NCBI GenBank assembly: GCA_022360075.1
Contig: JAKSDN010001128.1
Coordinates: 1-6,702 of the forward strand
Direction: 5' to 3'
DNA: 6,702 nucleotides
From: Kiloniellales bacterium
GTDB taxonomy: Bacteria; Pseudomonadota; Alphaproteobacteria; Kiloniellales; JAKSDN01
Position numbers and translations under genes: made by a program. The first letter of the stretch is position 1, and each line of letters begins with the position of its first letter. Shown here piece by piece: positions 1 through 5,110 of the stretch. The notes beneath the pieces were generated by a model. The model was given only the letters and a program-made list of their open reading frames with translations. It ran no database searches and had not been told where the DNA came from.

Positions 1-564
1 ACCGGCAAGCCGACTTTCGCCGGAACGTCAGCCGATGCCGGTCCCAACGCCGTGATGGCGAACTTCATCGCCGGGATCGTCGCTTACCTGCCGGAGCTGC
101 TCGCCATGACCGCCCACACTGCCAATGCCTACCGGCGCCTCGTGCCGGGCGCCTGGGCGCCGACCCACGCGTGCTGGGGTGTGCAGAACCGATCCACTTC
201 GGTGCGGGTGATTTCCGATCCTGCCGAAGCCGCCCGGATCGAGTACCGCGTCCCCTCTGCCGACTGTAATCCCTATCTCGCCCTCGCGGCTTGCCTGGCG
301 TCGGGTCTGGACGGGATCGAGCGCGGCCTTGAGCCGCCGGCGCAGAGCCTGGGCGATGCCTACGGCGAGACGGTCGCGCCCGAGAGGCGATTTCCGAGAA
401 CGCTGCTGGAAGCCGCCGAGCGGCTGCAGGCCAGCGAAGCGGCGCGCCGGCTGTTCGGCGCGGCCTTCGTCGAGTGGTTCGCCGATTCGCGCATCCGCGA
501 GGATCTGGTTTTCCGCGCGCACGTCAGCGACCTCGATGTGCAGCGCTATTTCGAGAAGATCTAG
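1..564 (+). CDS. Glutamine synthetase family ligase, C-terminal part (PuuA-like gamma-glutamyl-amine ligase), 5' end outside window
   Basis: The frame is open from base 1 to the TAG at 562-564, giving 187 visible residues of what is normally a protein of about 440-470. They match the C-terminal half of the GS catalytic domain. NAYRRLVPG is the counterpart of the family's NSYKRLVPG. NRSTSVRV (about residues 63-70) holds the ATP/glutamate-side arginines. EYR (residues 81-83) is the E-x-R pair that follows them in GSI, and NPYLALAACLASGLDGI comes next. The family joins glutamate to ammonia or to an amine using ATP, in the cytoplasm. The short C-terminus without an adenylylation-loop context, and the position 36 bases before a polyamine-type transporter, favour a gamma-glutamyl-amine ligase (PuuA/IpuC type) over housekeeping GlnA; this is inference. 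An internal GTG at 52 is not the start, because homology continues upstream of it. The family call is firm; the amine is unknown. Confidence 0.9.
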   Translation, partial: TGKPTFAGTSADAGPNAVMANFIAGIVAYLPELLAMTAHTANAYRRLVPGAWAPTHACWGVQNRSTSVRVISDPAEAARIEYRVPSADCNPYLALAACLASGLDGIERGLEPPAQSLGDAYGETVAPERRFPRTLLEAAERLQASEAARRLFGAAFVEWFADSRIREDLVFRAHVSDLDVQRYFEKI

Positions 565-590
565 GCAGAGGTCCGAGAACAAGGGATGAA

Positions 591-596
591 AGGGAG
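591..596 (+). promoter_or_regulatory. Shine-Dalgarno deciding the binding-protein start
   Basis: AGGGAG lies 4 bases before the ATG at 601. The earlier in-frame ATG at 586 has only an AAGGG touching it with no spacer, which is a poor ribosome site. This favours 601 as the start and makes 586 the alternative (five extra residues, MKGSV). A third ATG at 607 would sit 10 bases after the same site. Confidence 0.4.
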
Positions 597-600
597 CGTC

Positions 601-1782
601 ATGGGAATGGACTGGTACGAAGAGCTGCCGAAGTACTATCAGAAGCAGGTCGAGAAGGCGGGGCTGCACAAGCTGTCCGCCACGCGGCGCGACTTCGTCA
701 AGGGCGCGGCCGCCACGGCCGGGCTGGCCGCGCTGGGTGGCTGGCCCAAGGCCGGCCATGCCGCGACGCGCCTGAACTACATGTGCTGGGAGGGCTACAA
801 CGATCCGCGGATCGTCGAACCCTTCGAGGAAGCCAACGACGCCGAGCTCTCGTTCGATCTGATCGTCGACAGCGCCGGCGGCTTCGCCAAGCTCGCGGCC
901 GGCGCCTATCGCGACTTCGACGTCGTGTCCTCCGACTCGCCCTGGATCGTGCGCATGGCGCCCGCCGGGATCTGCGAGTTTCTCAACCCCGAAGACTTCG
1001 CCGACGTCTACGACACCTTCTATCCGCAGTTCCAGCCGCCCTTCGAGCCCTTGCTCTTCGACGGCAAGATCGCGGGTCTGCCGACGCGCTGGGGCTGGGT
1101 CGGGCCGACCATCAACACGGACTATTCGAAGCGCGAGGACTGGGTCAGCTACGATCCCTGCTTCGATTCCAAGAACAGCGGCAAGATCGGCGTCATGGAC
1201 TGGGGCGACTGGCCGATCCTGCCGATGGTGCTGCACGCCGGGATCGACCCCTACAAGGAGCTGGGCGACGCGGAGCTGAAGGAGGTACGCAAGGTCTTGC
1301 GCGCGCTCTTCAAGAACACGCGTGCCATCGTCGGCGATCTCTCGGTGGCCCAGAAGGGACTCCTGGACGGCTCGCTGCTGACCCTGATCGGCTGCGGGTC
1401 CTACTGCACCAGCGCGCTGCGCAAGCAGGGGCACAAGCAGATCTTCTCGATCGTCCCCGAGCCGAAGGACGGTTTGAAGCAGGGGATCATCTGGATGGAG
1501 GCCACGGCCATCGTGAAGGACAGCGAGAGTCCCGAGCTGGCCAAGAAGCTGCTCAAGCACGTGGCCTCGGACGAGTCCTGCCTGGTTCTGAGCTGGACCG
1601 ACTTCACCTGCAACGTGACGCCGAACGCCGCCGTCGAATCCAAGTACACGGAGGAGCAGAAGTCGGTGTTGCAGGTGGACTACATGTGGGAAGCTTGGGA
1701 CAAGAGCCACTTCCACGACGTGGCGCCGAACATCGACGACATGTTGGCGATCTGGCAAGAGGAGCTGGCGAACGCCGGCTGA
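601..1782 (+). CDS. Tat-exported ABC transporter substrate-binding protein, PotD/PotF-like
   Basis: This is the periplasmic receptor of the ABC importer encoded next, 393 residues from the ATG at 601 (398 from 586). A twin-arginine signal follows an unusually long n-region: R29-R30-D-F-V-K, then an Ala/Gly/Leu-rich core, with likely cleavage after GHA (residues 52-54). The mature part, about 340 residues, is the usual length for the spermidine/putrescine-binding family. It opens with LNYMCWEGY; W63 and Y66 sit where PotD and PotF have the W-x-x-Y of the amine cage. The C-terminal lobe carries LIGCGSYCTSA (about residues 262-272) and WMEATAIV (about 298-305). Aligned by eye with remembered PotF, the cage tryptophan and aspartate of its GWAGD motif become Cys and Tyr here, while the later aspartate becomes E300. 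The ligand is therefore probably a cation or amine but not safely putrescine or spermidine. The mature protein has seven cysteines, many for a periplasmic receptor. It lies 36 bases after the GS-like gene and is probably co-transcribed with it. Confidence 0.88.
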   Translation: MGMDWYEELPKYYQKQVEKAGLHKLSATRRDFVKGAAATAGLAALGGWPKAGHAATRLNYMCWEGYNDPRIVEPFEEANDAELSFDLIVDSAGGFAKLAAGAYRDFDVVSSDSPWIVRMAPAGICEFLNPEDFADVYDTFYPQFQPPFEPLLFDGKIAGLPTRWGWVGPTINTDYSKREDWVSYDPCFDSKNSGKIGVMDWGDWPILPMVLHAGIDPYKELGDAELKEVRKVLRALFKNTRAIVGDLSVAQKGLLDGSLLTLIGCGSYCTSALRKQGHKQIFSIVPEPKDGLKQGIIWMEATAIVKDSESPELAKKLLKHVASDESCLVLSWTDFTCNVTPNAAVESKYTEEQKSVLQVDYMWEAWDKSHFHDVAPNIDDMLAIWQEELANAG

Positions 1783-1800
1783 GACGGGGCTCCGACCGTT

Positions 1801-1837
1801 CGGCCAGGGTCGCGCGTGCGGCCCTGGCCGCTTTGTG
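1801..1837 (+). terminator. Intercistronic hairpin, probable leaky terminator or mRNA-protecting stem
   Basis: CGGCCAGGG (1801-1809) pairs perfectly with CCCTGGCCG (1822-1830). Inside, 1810-1813 can pair with 1818-1821, with one G-T pair, leaving a GCGT loop. That makes a 13-bp stem. It is followed by CTTTGTG, a poor T-tract, so full termination is unlikely. The stem sits between the stop of the binding-protein gene (1782) and the Shine-Dalgarno of the ATPase gene (1847-1851). In many ABC operons such a stem gives more binding-protein message than ATPase/permease message; that role is inferred here. Confidence 0.5.
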
Positions 1838-1856
1838 TCGGGCGCTAGGAGCCTGA

Positions 1857-2963
1857 ATGCGGGCGAACGAGCCTATTCTGCGCATTGAGGGCGTGACCAA
1901 GTCCTTCGGCAGCGTCGAGGCGCTGAAGTCCGTGTCGCTGGCCGTGGAAGCCGGCGAGTTCATCGCGCTCGTCGGCCCTTCCGGCTGCGGCAAGACGACG
2001 CTGCTGAACCATGTCGCGGGCTTCCTCGATCCGGATCGGGGCCGCATCGCCATAGCCGGCCGGAACATGGAGGGCGTGCCGCCGGCGAAGCGTCCCACCT
2101 CGATCGTCTTCCAGAAGCTCGCGCTCTTTCCGCACCGCACGGTCGCGCAGAACATCGGCTTTCCCCTGAAGCTAAGAAAGGTCCCGGCGCCCGAGATCGA
2201 AAAGCGTGTCTTGGACATGCTGCGCCTCATGGACCTCAAGGAAGTCTACCTAAAGAGATATCCGCATCAGTTGTCGGGCGGCGAGCAGCAGCGCGTCGCC
2301 CTGGCCCGCTCGATGATCTCCGAGCCCAAGCTTCTGCTCCTGGACGAGCCGCTGAGCGCGCTGGATGCCAAGCTGAAGAAAGTGTTGCAAGCGGAGCTGA
2401 AGCGGTTGCATCGGCAATTGGGGGTGACTTTCGTCCACGTAACCCACGATCTCGAGGAAGCCATGGTGCTCGCTGACCGGATCTGCGTGATGCGCGCCGG
2501 CGAGATCTTGCAGCTCGGCTCGCCGGGCGAGATCTACTACCGGCCTGTCGATCCCTTCGTGGCCAGCTTCATCGGCGATACCAACCTCTTTCCGGTCACG
2601 ATCTCGGCCGGGCCCGATGGCACCATCTCCATTCGCGGTGAGAGTCTCACGGTCAACGGCGGACGGCTCGAAAGGGAACAGCTTACCGGCGGTTTGGAGG
2701 CCGGCCCGGGCCATCTGATGGTCCGGCCCGAGCTTCTCTCGCTCAAGGACGATGGCGCGCGTTTCGATTGCGAGGTCGAGGCCGAGGTCCGCGAGATCTT
2801 CCACAAGGGTTCGACGACCCAGATTCAGGCCGTGGCCAACGCGGAGCTGTCCCTGACGCTCGAGGTTCAGGGCAGCGCCGAGACCGGCTTGGCCTTCGGC
2901 AAGACGGCGACCTTCGGCTTCGACCTGAAGGACGTTTGCGTCTTGCCCGGGGAGCCTGGGTGA
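1857..2963 (+). CDS. ABC transporter ATP-binding protein, PotA/PotG-like, with C-terminal TOBE region
   Basis: This 368-residue cytoplasmic ATPase powers the importer formed with the two permeases downstream. All nucleotide-binding motifs are intact. Walker A GPSGCGKT is at 40-47 and the Q-loop glutamine is Q86 (VFQ). The signature LSGGEQQ is at 139-145, and Walker B LLLLDEP at 159-165 has the catalytic E164. The D-loop SALD is at 167-170 and the H-loop histidine is H197. About 130 residues follow the nucleotide-binding domain, and residues from about 285 to the end look like the TOBE_2 region typical of PotA, PotG and other CUT1/MOI-class ATPases, often regulatory. The sequence around the Q-loop (KRPTSIVFQKLALFPHRTV) is typical of the polyamine class. 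The start is supported by AGGAG at 1847-1851, five bases before the ATG. The stop overlaps the next start (TGATG at 2961-2965), implying coupled translation. Function as an importer ATPase is secure; the substrate is not. Confidence 0.95.
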   Translation: MRANEPILRIEGVTKSFGSVEALKSVSLAVEAGEFIALVGPSGCGKTTLLNHVAGFLDPDRGRIAIAGRNMEGVPPAKRPTSIVFQKLALFPHRTVAQNIGFPLKLRKVPAPEIEKRVLDMLRLMDLKEVYLKRYPHQLSGGEQQRVALARSMISEPKLLLLDEPLSALDAKLKKVLQAELKRLHRQLGVTFVHVTHDLEEAMVLADRICVMRAGEILQLGSPGEIYYRPVDPFVASFIGDTNLFPVTISAGPDGTISIRGESLTVNGGRLEREQLTGGLEAGPGHLMVRPELLSLKDDGARFDCEVEAEVREIFHKGSTTQIQAVANAELSLTLEVQGSAETGLAFGKTATFGFDLKDVCVLPGEPG

Positions 2964-3835
2964 TGGCGGAGGCCGTGCCGCGCCGCCTGCTCGAGCGCGA
3001 GGTCCTGGTGAAGGCGGTCCCGCCCGTCCTGCTGCAAACGCTGTTCTTCGCCGTGCCTCTGGTCTTGACCCTGCTGCTGACGTTTCAGGGAACCAAGTAC
3101 TTCCGCCTCGTCTGGACGTGGGACTTCGACAACTGGGTGATCGTCCTGACGAAGGCCCATCACTGGAACACGATGGCGCACACCGTGGTCATGGCGGCGA
3201 TCACGACGCTTCTGTGCCTGCTGATCGCCTTTCCCGTCGCCTATGCCCTGTCGACGCGCATTCGCGAGTTTCAGAACCACGTCAAGATCCTGATCGTTTT
3301 CGCATTCCTCGTCGATGCGGTGCTCAAGACCTTCGGCTGGGTGCTGTTTCTCGACGAGAAGGGCGGCCTGAACTGGTTGATGGAGCGGCTCGGCGCGGAC
3401 CCGGGCTTTCAGAACATCCTCTTCACCGACTGGGCGACCCTGCTCGGCATGGTCTACAACCTGCTGCCCTTCATGATCTTCACGCTGTTCCTGGCGATCG
3501 AGAACGTCGACCGCGACCTGCTGCGCGCCGCCTACGACGCGGGCGCATCGAAGCTCCGCGCCTTCTACGAGGTGACCCTGCCGCTCTGTCGCCCGGGCAC
3601 ATATGCCGGCTGCATCCTGGTCTACCTGCTGAGCCTGGGCGTCTTCCTCGAGCCGAAGGTTCTCGGCGGCGGCAAGAACCCCATGGCGGCCGAGCTCATT
3701 CGCCAGACCTTCGAGACCCGCATCAACTGGCCGCTCGGGGCGGGCCTCACCGTCGTGCTGATGGTCGTTGCCGTCTTCTCGGTGTTGCTCTTCACGCGCC
3801 TCATGGGCCTGCAAAGACGCGGTGCGATGCCATGA
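2963..3835 (+). CDS. ABC transporter permease, PotB/PotH-like
   Basis: This is an inner-membrane permease of 290 residues, a usual length for PotB/PotH. About six membrane segments can be seen, roughly at residues 22-41, 74-96, 107-130, 157-180, 212-235 and 260-284. The EAA loop that docks on the ATPase starts near residue 185 (DLLRAAYDAGAS, then FYEVTLPL), between the fourth and fifth segments as expected. The open frame extends upstream to 2768 inside the ATPase gene, but that part is Arg/Gly-rich shadow sequence. The ATG at 2963 overlaps the ATPase stop and has GGGGAG at 2949-2954. A GTG at 2960 is an alternative one codon earlier. The gene product pairs with the next permease to form the channel. 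Family certain, substrate inferred only from class. Confidence 0.92.
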   Translation: MAEAVPRRLLEREVLVKAVPPVLLQTLFFAVPLVLTLLLTFQGTKYFRLVWTWDFDNWVIVLTKAHHWNTMAHTVVMAAITTLLCLLIAFPVAYALSTRIREFQNHVKILIVFAFLVDAVLKTFGWVLFLDEKGGLNWLMERLGADPGFQNILFTDWATLLGMVYNLLPFMIFTLFLAIENVDRDLLRAAYDAGASKLRAFYEVTLPLCRPGTYAGCILVYLLSLGVFLEPKVLGGGKNPMAAELIRQTFETRINWPLGAGLTVVLMVVAVFSVLLFTRLMGLQRRGAMP

Positions 3836-4647
3836 AGCCGAAACTCGAGTCCGGCCTCGTCAATTTCGTCCTCTACGGCTCGGTCGCCGGCGTCTTGATC
3901 TTCTTCTACGTGCCCATCGTGACCCTTGTCGTCTTCTCCTTTCAGGAGGGGCGCATCCTGGCGTTGCCCTTCGACGGCTTTTCGCTGAAGTGGTATGCAG
4001 CGCTGCTCGACAACCGGGAGATCGGCACGGCGGCCGTGAATTCCGCCGTCATCGCCGCGGTGACCGCCGTGCTCGCCACGGCCTTGGGCACGGCCGCAGC
4101 CCTCGTCTGGCTCCGCTACAGCTTTCCCGGCAAGAGCGTCTTTCAGGCCCTGGTCGCGGCACCGCTGATCTTTCCGCAGCTCTTGCTCGGGATCGTGCTC
4201 TTGATCTGGTTTTCGGTCCTCGGCCTGCAACTGGATTTCTCGCTCGGCCTGCCGACCGTCATCATCGGGCATGTTGTCTATCTGCTGCCCTTCGCGCTCG
4301 TGATCGCGGGCGTGCAGATCGCGGCCTTCGACCCGACCCTGGAGATGGCAGCCAGGGATTGCGGCGCGAACACCTGGCAGGTCTACCGGGAAGTCACACT
4401 GCCGATCATCTGGCCGGGCGTCTTCTCGGCCGCGATCTTCGTCTTCCTCATGTCCTGGGGGAACTTCTACCTGACCTACTCCTTGAACGGCACGGAGCGG
4501 ACGCTGCCGACCTTCATCTTCAGCGGCATCGCCGTGGGCTCGTCGCCCCTCTACCCGGCGCTTGCCACCGTGATCTTCGTGCCGGCCCTCGTCCTGGTCG
4601 TCGTCGCCGACTACTTCCGGCGCCGCGCGGCGCGGAGGGGCCGATGA
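3832..4647 (+). CDS. ABC transporter permease, PotC/PotI-like
   Basis: This is the second inner-membrane permease of the importer, 271 residues, matching PotC/PotI length. Predicted membrane segments lie near residues 13-36, 69-94, 104-130, 141-163, 195-217 and 240-260. The first is followed by the periplasmic stretch VVFSFQ, a near-invariant feature of PotC-type proteins (usually V.SFN). The EAA loop is at about 171-190: L-E-M-A-A-R-D-C-G-A, then VYREVTLP. The C-terminus ends in an Arg-rich cytoplasmic tail. The ATG at 3832 overlaps the upstream permease stop (ATGA), and no good Shine-Dalgarno stands before it, so translation probably depends on coupling. The open frame runs far upstream to 3118, but that part is out-of-frame shadow of the first permease gene. 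Confidence 0.92.
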   Translation: MKPKLESGLVNFVLYGSVAGVLIFFYVPIVTLVVFSFQEGRILALPFDGFSLKWYAALLDNREIGTAAVNSAVIAAVTAVLATALGTAAALVWLRYSFPGKSVFQALVAAPLIFPQLLLGIVLLIWFSVLGLQLDFSLGLPTVIIGHVVYLLPFALVIAGVQIAAFDPTLEMAARDCGANTWQVYREVTLPIIWPGVFSAAIFVFLMSWGNFYLTYSLNGTERTLPTFIFSGIAVGSSPLYPALATVIFVPALVLVVVADYFRRRAARRGR

Positions 4648-4916
4648 GGCTTTCGTGGCTCTCCGCCCTGCTGCTGCTTTGCAGCCTGCCGCTCGGCGCT
4701 GCCGCCTTGGCGCAGGAGGAAGCGGCCTGCGTGACATGTCCGGCGAAGTCGTTCTCCAAGCATCGCAGCGACGGCTATCTCGCCAAGGCGCTCGAGGCCG
4801 AGACTGAGAAAGAAAAGGCGCTCTGGCTGTCGATCGCGCTGCGTTACGACCCCGGCAACGCCACCGCCAAGCGGCTGTTGGACCAGCTCACCGCGGGCCG
4901 TCCGCAAGCGCGCTGA
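4644..4916 (+). CDS. Small predicted periplasmic protein, CxxC plus single TPR-like hairpin, function unknown
   Basis: I do not recognise this 90-residue protein. It starts at an ATG overlapping the permease stop (ATGA), with GGAGG at 4634-4638 five bases upstream, so it is a convincing last gene of the transporter operon. Residues 1-23 form a clear Sec signal: R2, a leucine-rich core and cleavage after A-L-A (21-23). C13 lies in the core but lacks the residues of a lipobox. The mature part of about 67 residues starts QEEAAC, with C29-V-T-C32 as its only cysteines. Residues 44-82 look like one TPR helix pair, with alternating Ala/Leu/Lys and an ALRYDPGNATAKRLLDQL-like second half. Codon use and base composition are like the neighbours. 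It could be an accessory factor of the binding protein or importer, a small thiol or metal-binding protein, or an unrelated passenger. No enzymatic role is visible. Confidence 0.75.
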   Translation: MRLSWLSALLLLCSLPLGAAALAQEEAACVTCPAKSFSKHRSDGYLAKALEAETEKEKALWLSIALRYDPGNATAKRLLDQLTAGRPQAR

Positions 4917-4945
4917 CCGGCGCTGCGCCCGACCCATTTTCCGAG

Positions 4946-4997
4946 AGAGCGACCCCCGCTTATCGCCGGGGCGCCAGCCGGTCGTTCTTCACGCTCT
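4946..4997. terminator. Weak inverted repeats after the transporter operon, possible terminator
   Basis: Nested complementary segments lie 30-80 bases after the small-protein stop. AGAGCG (4946-4951) pairs with CGCTCT (4992-4997). CGACC (4950-4954) pairs with GGTCG (4980-4984). CCCCG (4954-4958) pairs with CGGGG (4967-4971). Not all can form at once, and the T-rich tail (TTCTTC) is poor. The position between two transcription units suits a terminator, but the structure is unconvincing. Confidence 0.25.
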
Positions 4998-5012
4998 TCA
5001 AGCAAATCAACG

Positions 5013-5028
5013 AAATCCAAAAATCCAA
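5013..5028. repeat. Tandem 8-base direct repeat AAATCCAA x2 abutting the -35 box
   Basis: AAATCCAA occurs at 5013-5020 and again at 5021-5028 without a gap, ending one base before the TTGACA box. A third AAATCC lies at 5055-5060 over the predicted -10 region. The placement suits an activator or repressor site or an AT-rich UP-like element. It may also be chance in A/C-rich sequence. Confidence 0.5.
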
Positions 5029-5029
5029 A

Positions 5030-5058
5030 TTGACAACACATTCCTGAAACCTTTAAAT
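5030..5058 (+). promoter_or_regulatory. Predicted sigma70 promoter for the amidase unit
   Basis: A perfect -35 box TTGACA is at 5030-5035. Sixteen or seventeen bases later come TTTAAA (5052-5057) or TTAAAT (5053-5058), each 4/6 to TATAAT. Transcription would start near 5065, giving a leader of about 45 bases before the ATG at 5111. The surrounding 80 bases (5001-5080) are only about 36% GC, with 6 G on the plus strand, in strong contrast to the coding DNA on both sides. TATAAG at 5071-5076 is a further -10-like box, but it has no -35 box at a proper distance. Confidence 0.6.
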
Positions 5059-5110
5059 CCACAAGCTCCATATAAGCCACAACAACGGCACGCCGGAAGG
5101 CTCGCGCTTC

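Noticed and set aside
28..1758. Minus-strand open frame of 576 codons opposite the GS-like and binding-protein genes
   Set aside because: Its product is rich in Arg, Gly, Val and His with no domain pattern. It mirrors two well-supported plus-strand genes and reflects the lack of stops in GC-rich antisense DNA.
474..1856. Plus-strand open frame of 460 codons overlapping the binding-protein gene
   Set aside because: It is an Arg/Gly-rich frame-shifted shadow of the binding-protein gene, with no motif and no credible ribosome site.
2768..2962. N-terminal extension of the first permease
   Set aside because: The extra 65 codons are Arg/Gly/Asp-rich and lie inside the ATPase gene. The protein starts sensibly at the ATG overlapping the ATPase stop.
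3118..3831. N-terminal extension of the second permease
   Set aside because: The 238 extra codons are out-of-frame sequence of the first permease gene; the remaining 271 residues match the full PotC length.
3768..4643. N-terminal extension of the small secreted protein
   Set aside because: The upstream part is Arg-rich shadow of the second permease gene, and the ATG at 4644 is followed at once by a proper signal peptide.
3622..4737. Minus-strand open frame of 371 codons opposite the second permease
   Set aside because: The charged, Glu/Asp/Arg/His-rich product is typical antisense of membrane-protein codons, with no family resemblance.
5071..5076. TATAAG as the main -10 box
   Set aside because: It lies 35 bases after TTGACA, and no other -35-like box stands at 16-18 bases, so it is not preferred.
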